64,000 nucleotides of DNA. It comes from JADMJV01 sp964649085 (GTDB lineage: Bacteria > Vulcanimicrobiota > Xenobia > Xenobiales > JADMJV01). The notes below the pieces were generated by a model. The model was not told where the DNA came from. It saw nothing but the letters and a program-made list of their open reading frames with translations, and did not search any database. Numbering within the stretch: position 1 is the first letter of the stretch; each line of letters starts with the position of its first letter. The stretch is from NCBI GenBank assembly GCA_964649085.1, contig CAZYPN010000026.1, positions 1-64,000 on the forward strand, read 5' to 3'. This document shows, in pieces, positions 1-9,024 of this stretch. A program made the translations under genes and the position numbers.

Positions 1-94
1 GCACGGCCATCAGGCCGGGCAAATCGACCTGGGAGGTGAGGATTTCCGCCATGGGCCAGGGCTTCGCGGCCGGGGTTCGGCCGACCTTGAGCAT
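1..94 (-). CDS. Possible 5' end of an unidentified gene leaving the window
   Basis: Reading leftwards from an ATG at 94, the frame stays open to the window edge (31 codons, beginning MLKVGRTPAAKPWPMAEI). The frame is also open upstream of this ATG, so the start is not certain. No domain can be recognised from so short a piece. It is divergent from the gene starting at 230, and the 135 bases between them would hold both promoters. It could equally be a chance open frame in GC-rich DNA. Confidence 0.3.
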   Translation of the reverse strand, partial: MLKVGRTPAAKPWPMAEILTSQVDLPGLMAV

Positions 95-229
95 GAGGCT
101 ACTCTGGGCGCTCGGCCGGATTGCTGACGATGGAACGGTCACCACCCACGAGCCCCTCGGCGCATCTCTTCCACCAGAATGTTCCAGGGCTTGAGAGTTC
201 TTTCAGTTCAACCCGCTACACTCTGGGTG

Positions 230-832
230 ATGAAGATCGAGAAAATCACCTATCAGGAACCCATCATCCAGCGCTCTCCCCTGGGGAAAAAGCCTGCCAA
301 CACGTTTAGCGATTCGCCCCAGGTGGTGCGCGACTACGTCGAAATCCATCAGGCCCCGCCCGAGGCCGGGTCGGTGGTCTGGGGCGATGTACCCCTGAAG
401 AACGCCGATGGAACGCCCCAGATGCGCAGTCTGACCGTCGATCTCGACCTCACCCCCCGTAGCCCCTGGAAATATGGCCTCGTAGCCGCCGGTATCGGGG
501 CCGCTGTCGGCGCTCTGAGCGGCTGGGTGGGGGCCACCGCGCTGGGCCTCAGTGATGGCCTGGCGGCTCTCTCCGGGGCTGCTGCTCTGGGAACGCTGGC
601 CGGCGGCGGTGCTGCCCTGGCGGTGCGGGGCGATCAGGTCAAGGTGGTTTGGACCACACACGAGATTCGCGACCCCCAGTTGCTGGGCTACCACCAGTTC
701 GTCGGAGCGGGCGAACTCAACGGCCAAAAGGGATATTTTCATCGCTACGTGCCCCACGTTCAGGAAAAGGTCATCGGCAGCTACCGGGTCCCGGCCGCGA
801 AGCACTATAAAAGCCAGGAGACAGGCTCGTGA
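230..832 (+). CDS. Hypothetical membrane protein with glycine-zipper segment, paralogue 1
   Basis: This is a 200-aa protein of unknown function. An N-terminal polar region of about 80 residues is followed by a long Gly/Ala-rich hydrophobic stretch (about residues 83-130, many GxxxG/GxxxA spacings), which suggests packed helices in a membrane, and then by a polar C-terminal domain containing the motif LLGYHQF. The start at 230 is preferred over an ATG at 179 because the protein then begins MKIEKITYQEP, and a TACACT -10-like box ends only 7 bases upstream. The next gene overlaps it by 4 bases and encodes a paralogue with the same layout and a matching motif (LVGYHES), so the two probably act together, perhaps as a hetero-oligomer. 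That role is inferred from arrangement only. Confidence 0.75.
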   Translation: MKIEKITYQEPIIQRSPLGKKPANTFSDSPQVVRDYVEIHQAPPEAGSVVWGDVPLKNADGTPQMRSLTVDLDLTPRSPWKYGLVAAGIGAAVGALSGWVGATALGLSDGLAALSGAAALGTLAGGGAALAVRGDQVKVVWTTHEIRDPQLLGYHQFVGAGELNGQKGYFHRYVPHVQEKVIGSYRVPAAKHYKSQETGS

Positions 833-1572
833 AAGTCCAGCGTTTTTTTCAGCGCATCTTTGAACCCCGGCCCAAGCCCGTCGATGAGAAGGTCAGCTAC
901 GAGAAAGAGTCCCTGCAAACCCGCAATCTGGGCGCCATCCCCCACGACTACTGGTCGCCCTTCCTCGGCTTTGGCGGCTACCATCACGCTCCCAACGGAG
1001 TAGGCCACGGACGCTCCATCTACCGCGATACCCCCCTCTACGAGCCCGACGGCAAACCCCGCGTCGACGTCGTTCAGGACCACATCAAAGCTCAGGCCTA
1101 TTCGGTTCCGCTCTTTGCTGGTCTGGGAGCGGTCGGAGGCGGTGGGTTGGGCTACGGCATCGGTTTATTGCTCTCCCACCTCACCGGCCTGCCGGCCGGA
1201 CTGAGCTCTGCAGTCTCGGCGGGTTTGGGCGCGGTGGGTGGGGGCCTGGGTCTGGCGGGCTACGCAGCTGGCGACCGGGTTCGCCTGGAATGGCGCGAGT
1301 TTGAAATTCACGAGAAACAACTGGTCGGCTACCACGAGTCGGTCACCCCGCATTACGAACAGCGCTGCCGTACCGTCACCGACAGCGACGGCAAAAGCAA
1401 GACCGAATGTGAAACCGTGCAAAATGGCTGGGACCACAGCTTCTCTCCCGACGTCCGCTACTGGAAAGTCGGCTCCTACATCGGTCCGCAAATCGTGCAC
1501 TTCCAGGAGGACAGTGGACAGTGGCAGGCCGATCCCGCACCCCAGAATAGCGACAAACCCCTCGATTCGTAA
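829..1572 (+). CDS. Hypothetical membrane protein with glycine-zipper segment, paralogue 2
   Basis: This 247-aa protein is a tandem paralogue of the preceding gene. It starts at a GTG inside the previous stop (GTGA overlap), which suggests translational coupling. It has a polar N-terminus, a Gly-rich hydrophobic core (about residues 90-145) and a C-terminal domain with LVGYHES and a two-cysteine segment (about residues 184-202) that paralogue 1 lacks. The function is unknown. The Gly-rich core resembles glycine-zipper membrane regions. The P450 gene begins 3 bases downstream, so all four plus-strand genes up to 3912 look like one transcription unit. Confidence 0.8.
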   Translation: MKVQRFFQRIFEPRPKPVDEKVSYEKESLQTRNLGAIPHDYWSPFLGFGGYHHAPNGVGHGRSIYRDTPLYEPDGKPRVDVVQDHIKAQAYSVPLFAGLGAVGGGGLGYGIGLLLSHLTGLPAGLSSAVSAGLGAVGGGLGLAGYAAGDRVRLEWREFEIHEKQLVGYHESVTPHYEQRCRTVTDSDGKSKTECETVQNGWDHSFSPDVRYWKVGSYIGPQIVHFQEDSGQWQADPAPQNSDKPLDS

Positions 1573-1575
1573 CCG

Positions 1576-2886
1576 ATGTCGACGTATCGGGTTGAGCTGC
1601 CCTGGAGGTTCCGGGCCCGTCTGGGCCTTTTCTATCCCTGGTTCCTGAAATACGGTCCGGCGATTCCCTATGGGTTCCGGCGCCGCAAGGTGCTGTTGAC
1701 CAGCGCCGAGGACATCCGCCATGTGCTGACGGTGCGCGCTGAAAACTATGTCAAGTCGGAACACCTGCTCAGCCGACAGGGGCTCCAACGGGTAGGGCAG
1801 GGCCTGATTGCTTCCACCGGGGAGCGCCATCACGCCCTGCGACGACTGCTGTGGCCTGTCTACAAACCTCAGGCTGTACTCGACCACTTCGGCCAGTGGG
1901 TGGTCGACAACGTCAGCTGCAAGATCGATTCCTGGCTGGGCCAGTTCCGGGTCGACGACCTGTTTGCTCAGTGCGCCGAACTCATGGCCGGCATCCTTCG
2001 CGGCGTGCTTTTCGGCCGGGATGTTGCTGACCCCAACGGGTCTTTGTTGCGGGCCATGCAGGCACGACGGCGCTACAACGAATACTACTACACCAGTCCC
2101 TTGCCCTGGCACCTGCGCTGGCCACTTCCGGTGGTCCGCAATCACCCTGGGGCGGTGGCCACCATCGACAGAGTGATAGCCGCCCAGTTCTCTCAGCCGC
2201 CCTCGGGTTCACCCAGCCTGATGAACTTCTTCCGAGAAGCCCGTTTCCCCGATGGCACGGCCCTGACCGAGCGCGAGGTCCGCGATGAACTGTTTCCCCT
2301 GACCACCACGGGTTTCGAAACCACAGGAGAGGCCCTGGCCTGGATGCTTCTCCAGGTGGCGCGCCATCCTGAAGTCGCCGAAACACTAAGAGCCGAAGTG
2401 AAGGGTCAACTGGGGGGTCGTATTCCCCAGCCCTACGAAGTTGGCCGGTGCATCTATGCAGAAATGGTGGTCTCGGAAACGTTGCGTCTCTACCCGCCCA
2501 CCTGGACCTACGTGCGCGTGCCGCTGGCCGCAGACCGCTTGCCGAGCGGATTGGGTCTTCAACCCTCCGATCTGATCTTTCTCTGCCCGTATCTCATGCA
2601 CCGACACCCGGCCTATTTCCCTGACCCCACGCGCTTTTCTCCCCAGCGATTTGCGCCCCAGGTCGATCGCCGCCCCCTGCAGTTCGTCTACTTTCCCTTT
2701 GGAGTTGGGGCTCATCGCTGCATTGGCGAGAATCTGGCTCGACTCGAATTGCTGCTGGCTCTGGTGCTCATCATCCAGCGCTGCCACCTCACATCCTACG
2801 ATCAGCGTTCGGTCCCTGCCCATCCTGGCCTCACCCTGGGCGCAGCCCGGCGGGTAGGAATGCAGTTTGAAAGTCGTAGCCTTTGA
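1576..2886 (+). CDS. Cytochrome P450
   Basis: A full-length 436-aa soluble P450, which would be a haem-thiolate monooxygenase. The diagnostic motifs are present in order: an I-helix segment TTTGFETT (E248-T249), the K-helix ExxR (E301-R304 in SETLRLYPP), a PERF-like DPTRFSPQRF, and the haem-binding loop FPFGVGAHRCIG with the proximal ligand Cys382. The usual I-helix AGxxT appears as TGFET, as in several bacterial fatty-acid/terpenoid-type P450s. No membrane anchor and no ferredoxin or reductase gene are visible, so electron partners must lie elsewhere. It sits 3 bases after the membrane-protein pair and overlaps the following glycosyltransferase by 4 bases, which suggests hydroxylation followed by glycosylation of the same lipid or pigment. 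The substrate is unknown. Confidence 0.95.
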   Translation: MSTYRVELPWRFRARLGLFYPWFLKYGPAIPYGFRRRKVLLTSAEDIRHVLTVRAENYVKSEHLLSRQGLQRVGQGLIASTGERHHALRRLLWPVYKPQAVLDHFGQWVVDNVSCKIDSWLGQFRVDDLFAQCAELMAGILRGVLFGRDVADPNGSLLRAMQARRRYNEYYYTSPLPWHLRWPLPVVRNHPGAVATIDRVIAAQFSQPPSGSPSLMNFFREARFPDGTALTEREVRDELFPLTTTGFETTGEALAWMLLQVARHPEVAETLRAEVKGQLGGRIPQPYEVGRCIYAEMVVSETLRLYPPTWTYVRVPLAADRLPSGLGLQPSDLIFLCPYLMHRHPAYFPDPTRFSPQRFAPQVDRRPLQFVYFPFGVGAHRCIGENLARLELLLALVLIIQRCHLTSYDQRSVPAHPGLTLGAARRVGMQFESRSL

Positions 2887-3912
2887 AAATTCTCTTTGTC
2901 ACCAGCGAGGACTACTTGCCTGCCAAGGTCGGCGGGGCTGAATGGAGCACCCATTACCTGGCGCTTCCGCTGCTTCGCCAGGGCGTCGATGTGCGCGTCC
3001 TGTGCCGCTGGGGTCGGGGCTGGACCCAGCGAGTGGCCAGCCGGATCCCCGGCCTCCGCGACCGGTCCACCCGTGACCGGGGCCTTGGCTACCCCGTCAT
3101 TCGTGCCGTTTCCCCCTCCCGCTACCTGCCGGAACTGATGCAGCACTGGCAGCCCGAGGTGGTGGTCGCAATTGCGGGGTTTGCCCAGGAGCTCCTCACC
3201 CCCCTGGCACACAGTCCCACCCGCCGCTACCTTTTTCTGCGCGATGTCAACTCGCCTCCCCGGGCTCCGGCCGGGCTGGGGTTCTTGGCAAACTCCCGCT
3301 TCGTCTCGCAATTCTTCCAATCGCTACTGCACGTGTCAATTCCGGTCATCTACCCGGCCGTGCCCCGCTTCGACTATCAAGTGCTGAGCTCGGGTCGCGA
3401 GGTGCTTTTTGTCAATCCCCACCGGCAGAAGGGGCTGGACCTGGTGCTTCGGCTGGCCCGTCTCTGTCCCGAACTTCCGTTCCATATCCTGGAAAAGCTG
3501 GCCTCTGCCCCCCTGGCGGGCCTTGTGGCTTCGCTGGCTCACCCGAAGTCTGCCCAATCTTCGCATTTCTCGCGCCCAGGTCGATATGCGGTCGGTCTAT
3601 GGGCAAACCCGGGTGCTGCTGGCACCCAGTCAGTCTCCCGAGGGTTGGGGCCGCGTGGTCACGGAAGCGCAGCATAGCGGAATTCCGGCCCTGGCTTCTC
3701 GCATTGGCGGCCTGCCCGAGGCGGTGGGGGAGGGTGGGGTGCTTTTGCCCCCCGAGGCCCCAGTCGAAGAGTGGGCTCACCAGTTGCGCCGGATCTATCA
3801 CGAGGACGGCTACTATGCATCGCTCCAGGAACTCGCTTTGAAACGGGCCGCTGCCCCCGAGTTACAGGCCGAGCACCTGGCCCAGCGCTTTCTTCAGGCC
3901 ATCCGTCCTTAA
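2883..3912 (+). pseudogene. GT4-type glycosyltransferase, interrupted by a frameshift
   Basis: The N-terminal part is read from a TTG at 2883 (TTGA overlap with the P450 stop) and begins MKILFVTSEDYLPAKVGGAE, the classic GT-B glycosyltransferase N-terminus with the GGxE loop. It is collinear up to about residue 220. The C-terminal half lies in the +1-shifted frame (about 3540-3912) and contains the donor-binding signature of family 4: YGQTRVLLAPSQSPEGWGRV, VTEAQHSGIPALASRIGG, LPEAVGEGG. The crossover is near 3530-3560 and needs one extra or two missing bases. It may be a true mutation or an assembly/base-call error; the conserved C-terminal half argues for a recent event or an error. A DXD motif is not expected in this family. 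It would transfer a sugar from a nucleotide-activated donor, perhaps onto the P450 product. Confidence 0.8.
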
Positions 3913-4032
3913 GTTCTAGGACTCGCTTCCGGGGTTGTTCCCCCTTCAGGCAGCGGCCCAGCCAGTGTACCTGCCCATCTCATTTGCATCAAATCCGCCG
4001 GAAGCGGACGACCAGAGCAGTCCTTCAGACCT

Positions 4033-5553
4033 TCAAGAAGAGAGGCTGGCAAGAAACGCTTTTCGCTCACCCTCGGTTGGGTTCAACACCGCCGCAAGAC
4101 CGAGTCGTTGGGCGGCTTCCACAGCGGTGTTCCCAGCGGGAGACACTCCGATCACCGCGTTGACCTTCTCTTCCCGGAGAAAGTTGCTCAGTCGGGCCAG
4201 ATTGGCTTCACACACTGCGTTCTCCTGGAAGTTCATCAGAACCACGCAGTCACAAACGGAGGCCAGGGCTTCTCCCGAGGTTTCGTTGGAAACCAGGCCG
4301 GTCAGGCGCAGGCCCTTCAGGTCGGCTTCGGGTAGGGAGAAACCATCGTCGGCCACCAGCAGGTGTGGCCGAGGGTCGGGGGCGACCAGTGTGCTTAACG
4401 AAGGCACCTGGAAAATTCTCAGAGTATCATCACCGTAGCAGGCCACGGCCAGCAGTTCGCCCTGGGGATGAGCGCCGACGCCGTGGGGAAAAGAGACGCC
4501 ACTGGCGGCGAACACCCGGTCAAGACGAGGCGGGGCTTCTTGGAAACGAAAGAATGCCAGGAGATCGGTGGCCTGGTCGCAGGCGCTGAAGAGGTAGGAG
4601 CCGTCGGCCTCGCGACGCACAAAGGTGCAGGACTCCAGGCCCGCCAGGCCTTGAGCATAGCCTTCTTGAACCGCCAACGCAGCCTCTTCGATGCGCCCGG
4701 ATTGGGCATCAAAACGATGAATGGCCAGCCGCGCACCGGTGAGCTGTTCCCTGCCCAAAGCCACCTCGGCCGAGTGCGCCACAGCGACATAGCGCCCGTC
4801 CGCAGTTACCGCCACGCTCTTGGGCACCCGGGGCGCCAGGGGCGGACGGAAGGTTTGCACCCGACGCACCCTGGCTCCATCCAGACGGTATACCAGCACC
4901 GAGCCCGTCATGATCTCGGTCACCAGCACGAAGCGCGAATCGGCCGAGAAAGTCAGGCCGTGGGGACAACAGCCGCGGCCAAATTTTGCCAATATCGGAC
5001 CGGGTTTCAGGCTTTCGGGCTCCAGTTGGTGAAGGCTCACCATATCCTCGCCGGGCATTGTATGGGTCACCGCCATCAGCCGACCGTCCGGGCTTACGGC
5101 CACATCCTCCGGCGGAGCAAAGGAGTGGTCCTGGTGATGCAGCAACTCCAAACCGTCTTCACGGTAACGGTAAACCCTCACGTGTTGGCCGTGAAAATTG
5201 GCCACTACCAGATGGCGATCATCAATCCAGCACGTCCCCGTACAGGTGGCCAGCCGCGGGCGCCCCCCCGCCATTTTCCGTGGAATGGACTCGGACCCCG
5301 GCCGGTCCAGAACTGAATCTTCGCTGCGATGAACCAGTATCGGGCGCACTTTGGGCTCTCGTGTAGAGAGGATGCGCAGCAATCCCGAGATTTGGGCCTG
5401 TTGGCCGGACGAAGCCCGAACCACGCGCACCCCGTCTGTGCCCTGTTCAGACCATTTTCCATAGAGCCGAAGCCGAACGCGCATGAGCCACCGACTCAGC
5501 AAAAAGCGCTCGGAGATGTCAATGAGACCTTCCTTGATAGCCGTGACAGACAT
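4033..5553 (-). CDS. YncE/lactonase-like beta-propeller protein with C-terminal alpha/beta domain
   Basis: A 506-aa protein. Residues about 100-390 form repeating blades of the type VAVSPDGRLMAVTH, LTFSADSRFVLVTE, VAVTADGRYVAVAH and GVGAHPQGELLAVA, the pattern of seven-bladed YncE/6-phosphogluconolactonase-like propellers. A C-terminal segment of about 110 residues (VNAVIGVSPAGNTAVEAAQRLG) looks like a small Rossmann-type domain. No signal peptide is visible, which favours a cytoplasmic location. Catalytic residues of true lactonases cannot be assigned, so the activity is left open; it may be a binding scaffold. It is transcribed away from the methyltransferase gene at 5683. Confidence 0.75.
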   Translation of the reverse strand: MSVTAIKEGLIDISERFLLSRWLMRVRLRLYGKWSEQGTDGVRVVRASSGQQAQISGLLRILSTREPKVRPILVHRSEDSVLDRPGSESIPRKMAGGRPRLATCTGTCWIDDRHLVVANFHGQHVRVYRYREDGLELLHHQDHSFAPPEDVAVSPDGRLMAVTHTMPGEDMVSLHQLEPESLKPGPILAKFGRGCCPHGLTFSADSRFVLVTEIMTGSVLVYRLDGARVRRVQTFRPPLAPRVPKSVAVTADGRYVAVAHSAEVALGREQLTGARLAIHRFDAQSGRIEEAALAVQEGYAQGLAGLESCTFVRREADGSYLFSACDQATDLLAFFRFQEAPPRLDRVFAASGVSFPHGVGAHPQGELLAVACYGDDTLRIFQVPSLSTLVAPDPRPHLLVADDGFSLPEADLKGLRLTGLVSNETSGEALASVCDCVVLMNFQENAVCEANLARLSNFLREEKVNAVIGVSPAGNTAVEAAQRLGLAAVLNPTEGERKAFLASLSS

Positions 5554-5635
5554 GCAGCGTTAGATTGCAGCCCCCCGGTCCTGGCACCTCCCTGTTTTCA
5601 ACTCGTCGCTGGTTGATGCCACCCGGGCCCTCCGT

Positions 5636-5656
5636 CTGGCCTTGGAAAAAGGCCAG
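5636..5656. other. Perfect 8-bp inverted repeat upstream of the methyltransferase
   Basis: CTGGCCTT (5636-5643) and AAGGCCAG (5649-5656) form a perfect stem with the loop GGAAA, 27 bases before the methyltransferase start. There is no T-run, so it is not an intrinsic terminator. It could be an operator or a 5' leader hairpin, but it might be fortuitous. Confidence 0.3.
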
Positions 5657-5682
5657 GGAGCGCCTCCCCAGAAACCCCGGCC

Positions 5683-6390
5683 ATGAGCTCGTATGCACCC
5701 TCAGCCGCCTTCTACGACCGACTGTATGCCCAAAAAGATTATGCCGGTGAGGTAGCCGGACTGTTGAAAGAACTGAACCACAGGGGACTGTCGGGGGGCA
5801 GTTGTCTCGACCTGGCTTGCGGCACGGGCCGTCATCTTGAACATCTGCAAGCCGTTTTCGACTGCGACGGACTGGACCTCGAGCCGGAATTTCTCTCCCA
5901 GGCTGCCGGTCGTGTGCCCGGAGCCCGTTTGCACCAGGCCAACATGCTCGACTTCAGTCTGGCCGGGCGACAGTTCGACCTCATCACTTGCTTCTTTGGT
6001 TCGGTTGGCTATCTAGGAGAAGTCGCAAAGCTAAATCGGGCCATCCAGCATTGGACAGGTTACTTGAAACCCGGCGGCATCCTGGCCATAGAACGCTGGA
6101 TCGACCCGGCTGAGTTTCAAGCAGGTCGGGTATTTTCCACCTTCGTAGACGAACCCGAGTTCAAGTTGACCCGCATGGTCGTAAGTCGCGCCACGGGCCC
6201 ACTGTACGACAGCGACTTTCATTACCTGTGGGCCACACCCCAGGGGGTCGAGCATTTCGTGGAACGGCATCAACTCTATATGTTCAGCCACGACCACTAC
6301 CTTCAGTCGATGACGGGGCTGGAGCCGGAGCTGCTTCAACAGCTCGCGTCGCGCGGCATGTATCTGGGGGTGAAACCGGCTGGGTGGTAG
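5683..6390 (+). CDS. Class I SAM-dependent methyltransferase
   Basis: A 235-aa enzyme with the seven-strand methyltransferase fold. Motif I is CLDLACGTGRHLE (residues about 41-53), motif II carries the acidic residue in CDGLDLEPEF, and motif IV is FDLITCFFGSVGYL, followed by the post-IV LKPGG turn. The sequence style (YDRLYAQKDY N-terminus, FFGSVGYL, LKPGGILAIERW) resembles N,N-dimethyltransferases of amino-deoxysugars such as the DesVI/TylM1 group, which would fit a neighbouring glycosyltransferase. Substrate assignment from motifs alone is weak. It stands alone on the plus strand, divergent from the propeller gene and convergent with the secreted-protein run. Confidence 0.85.
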   Translation: MSSYAPSAAFYDRLYAQKDYAGEVAGLLKELNHRGLSGGSCLDLACGTGRHLEHLQAVFDCDGLDLEPEFLSQAAGRVPGARLHQANMLDFSLAGRQFDLITCFFGSVGYLGEVAKLNRAIQHWTGYLKPGGILAIERWIDPAEFQAGRVFSTFVDEPEFKLTRMVVSRATGPLYDSDFHYLWATPQGVEHFVERHQLYMFSHDHYLQSMTGLEPELLQQLASRGMYLGVKPAGW

Positions 6391-6430
6391 CCAGGTCCAG
6401 AAGAACGCGCCGAATCCATATTGAGAAGGT

Positions 6431-7042
6431 CTAAGGGCCCTTGCGCGTGGGGTTGGTGCGCTCCCAGGGCAAGGTATACCGCTGGGCCTCTACCGCGCTG
6501 GTGGTCCAGCTGTAGCCTACGTCGTAAGTACGGGGTCCGCCTTTGCCAAGGATTTGGAACTCGAAAATGTTGTTGGCCCCGCCGCAAGTCTGCCCGGTTT
6601 GCCGGTCGCCGGCCACAAAGGTGACGATATCGGGGCTCTCGTTGACGAACTGGATGGTGGTCGGCAGGTCGCTGTGATACACGCGAAAGACCCCCGTGGT
6701 GGTCTCGCCAACGGGTAGGGGATTTTTCCCCACCGTGAGCACAATGCTGGGCTGGCATTCGAACTTCATCGGCTGGCAGCGCTGACCGTTCACTTCAACC
6801 ACGACGTCGCATACCTTGGGCGCCTCCGCCGGTACCAGCACCAGCAGACTCTGGTCGCGGGCCGAGACCACTTTGGCCGGGGCATCGCCAAAAAACACGT
6901 TGACGTTCTCGCGCTGCTCGCCGAAGCCCGCCCCGCGGATGATGACCGTGCCTCCCACCTTGCCGGTCTTGGTCAACAGTTCGGCCCTGACCTGACCCCA
7001 AGAGGGCACGATCACCGAGAAAACGAGCAGCAAGGTAAGCAT
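6431..7042 (-). CDS. Secreted IPT/TIG-domain protein
   Basis: A 203-aa exported protein. The start ATG overlaps the upstream stop by one base (TAATG), giving a signal peptide MLTLLLVFSVIVPSWGQ. Residues about 20-95 match the IPT/TIG immunoglobulin-like fold (GTVIIRGAGFGEQ, VNVFFGDAPAKVVSA, SLLVLVPAEAP). The C-terminal half has a second beta-rich domain with the cysteine pair implied by VCDV and RCQP. It is the last gene of a co-directional run of secreted proteins and is translationally coupled to the protease-like gene, so it may be an accessory or surface-binding partner. No enzymatic motif is visible. Confidence 0.8.
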   Translation of the reverse strand: MLTLLLVFSVIVPSWGQVRAELLTKTGKVGGTVIIRGAGFGEQRENVNVFFGDAPAKVVSARDQSLLVLVPAEAPKVCDVVVEVNGQRCQPMKFECQPSIVLTVGKNPLPVGETTTGVFRVYHSDLPTTIQFVNESPDIVTFVAGDRQTGQTCGGANNIFEFQILGKGGPRTYDVGYSWTTSAVEAQRYTLPWERTNPTRKGP

Positions 7043-9024
7043 TACTTGAGGCACTGGTCCACCGCCTTCCACAGTTCGTCGACACCTCGGTTGACCTCCG
7101 CAGCCTGCTCACCCGTCAAGGCCGTGGGTTCTACCTGCAGTTGCTGCGTCAGCTGCAGCCGCAGGTCGGTGCGGTCCATCTGGCCGGTGCGTTTCCAGAA
7201 GGCCAGTTGGGCCACTCGCTGCACCGCTTTGGGCCCAGAGTAGGGCAGTTTGGCCAGGTGGCCGTCGCGCTGTGCCCGGCTCGCCTTGGACAAGAGGCTC
7301 TGGCAGACCGAAGCCAGCCGGGGGTTCCATCGTGGCCGGTAGGCGGCAGCGGCCCGGGTCGGAGGACTGTCGCTCCGACTACCCACGCACATTGATTTCA
7401 GGGTCGAACGCACGCTCTGTCCCGGGCCCAGCTGAAGTGTCTTCGACTGCAAGACCATCATCTTCTGACGACCGTCGGCCTCGAACGTGGTGAATTCCTT
7501 CAGGGTAAAGTTCTGCGGCTGCTTGGTGCGATTGCGAAAGGTCACCTGGACGCTCTCGGTGGCGGCCCCGTCGCCGACGAGCTGGCACTCGATGGTCTCC
7601 GGGCTGGCACCCTGAAAAGGAGAGGGGGGCAAGGGCTTCAGCTGAAGTTTCGAGCCTGCCTGAACCAGACCCTCAACCTGACGCCAGAAACCGGCATCGG
7701 GCTTGCCTCCCAGCCTGGGGGCAAGGCGGGCTGACAGTTGTTCGGAGGGTATGGCAGGGTGGGTCGTCTTCCACAGAGCGGCCTGAACCACGCACTCTTT
7801 CTGTATGCCCTGCAACGGCTGCTTATCGGCGGCCAGAACAACTGCGATATGAGGCTTCCAGGCTTCGTGCTGAACCAGCGTCGTCACCGGCGAGCCCGCA
7901 CGAGGCAGCGGCTGCAGGTTCAGCTGATGCAGGGGCACGGTAAAGGTGCAGCTCTGGCCCGGAGGCAACTTCTGTTGGCGAGTCTCGGTCACCATCAGCG
8001 GTACGGCCTGTTCCCCCACTTGAACCACCTGGCCCTGGGTTACCTGAGCCGGTATCTCCTGCTGGCTGGTGTTTTCGCAGGTCACGGTGGCGAAGGAGGC
8101 TCGCCCCTGACCTCCCGTCTGGAACGACCAGCTCACTTTGGTGTCCTCTAGCCCCGATCCCGGAGTGTGGGGCACCCGTTCTTCGATCCACCGCTTGGGA
8201 GGTGCCTCGACCTCCTTGGCAGGTGTCGGTCCGGCGCCGCCCAGTTCTAACCTCTGGGCTTCCTCGAGCAGCCCTGTCACTTCGTCGAGCCGCTCTTCCA
8301 GGTCTCTGCGGATCACGTCCTCGGGGTCGCCCGGCACCGGATCGCCCGGCTCCTCCTCGCCCGCTTTGAGAATTACCTCCCACTTCAAAGGGCCGTAGTC
8401 GGGTTCGTTCTCCACCTCGTAGTCATGAATCATGTCGAGCTTCAGCTGGATCAGTTCCTTTTCCTCGCGAAGTTTCTTGGGGTCGATCACCTTCGAGGCC
8501 TTGCGCTCGCGCTCGTACTTGCGAATCCAGCGGTCCAGTTCGGCCATGGCCACCGACCAGGCATCGCGTTCGGCGTCATTGTTGCCACCGCATAAACAGT
8601 TGACATTCTCTTTGGTGCGATAGGAAAGACTCTGGGTTGTATGGTACTGCTCGTGCACCAGAGTCACTGCCAGGCGCGCAATGTGTTTGAAGTGGTCGCA
8701 ATTGACCCGGTTCCAGCGAGCCTTGGTCATTTTGCCCGCGGCCGGGTCAGGAATATTGGGATACAGCAGGCCGCGCGGAAGAAAAATATCGTTGCCCCAG
8801 TTGGTCATCGCCGAAGCGTCGTCATATTCGTGATACTTACCGCGGTTCAGCTGGCGCCGACAGTCGGTTGCCCAGGCCGAGCCCATCTGGTCCAGAAAAT
8901 CAATGGCCACACTGATCTGATGCTTGGCGTGGCCATTGCCGAATTGGGAAATGGGGGCGGAATCGCACCAGGCAACCAGCCCTACCAGCAACAGCAGAGC
9001 AATGGACAGGAGCAGGTTTCTCAT
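7042..9024 (-). CDS. Secreted HExxH putative metallopeptidase
   Basis: A 660-aa exported protein beginning with a hydrophobic signal (MRNLLLSIALLLLVGLVAW). It carries the zincin motif HEQYH at residues 124-128, in the helix context LAVTLVHEQYHTTQ, followed 24 residues after the second histidine by E152 in DAERDAWSVAMAELD. This is consistent with the third zinc ligand of a gluzincin. The rest is an acidic linker (about 185-270) and repeated beta-rich segments (about 290-560) that look like Ig-type or carbohydrate-contact domains. I do not recognise a named family. Its start overlaps the upstream HMA gene (ATGA) and its stop overlaps the IPT/TIG gene, so the three are co-translated. A metal-binding protein, a putative metallopeptidase and a surface domain protein form a plausible export unit. 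Confidence 0.75.
   Translation of the reverse strand: MRNLLLSIALLLLVGLVAWCDSAPISQFGNGHAKHQISVAIDFLDQMGSAWATDCRRQLNRGKYHEYDDASAMTNWGNDIFLPRGLLYPNIPDPAAGKMTKARWNRVNCDHFKHIARLAVTLVHEQYHTTQSLSYRTKENVNCLCGGNNDAERDAWSVAMAELDRWIRKYERERKASKVIDPKKLREEKELIQLKLDMIHDYEVENEPDYGPLKWEVILKAGEEEPGDPVPGDPEDVIRRDLEERLDEVTGLLEEAQRLELGGAGPTPAKEVEAPPKRWIEERVPHTPGSGLEDTKVSWSFQTGGQGRASFATVTCENTSQQEIPAQVTQGQVVQVGEQAVPLMVTETRQQKLPPGQSCTFTVPLHQLNLQPLPRAGSPVTTLVQHEAWKPHIAVVLAADKQPLQGIQKECVVQAALWKTTHPAIPSEQLSARLAPRLGGKPDAGFWRQVEGLVQAGSKLQLKPLPPSPFQGASPETIECQLVGDGAATESVQVTFRNRTKQPQNFTLKEFTTFEADGRQKMMVLQSKTLQLGPGQSVRSTLKSMCVGSRSDSPPTRAAAAYRPRWNPRLASVCQSLLSKASRAQRDGHLAKLPYSGPKAVQRVAQLAFWKRTGQMDRTDLRLQLTQQLQVEPTALTGEQAAEVNRGVDELWKAVDQCLK

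Noticed and set aside
1165..2145. A 326-codon minus-strand frame opposite the P450
   Set aside because: Antisense to a well-defined P450 with every family motif; no domain signal in the minus-strand product.
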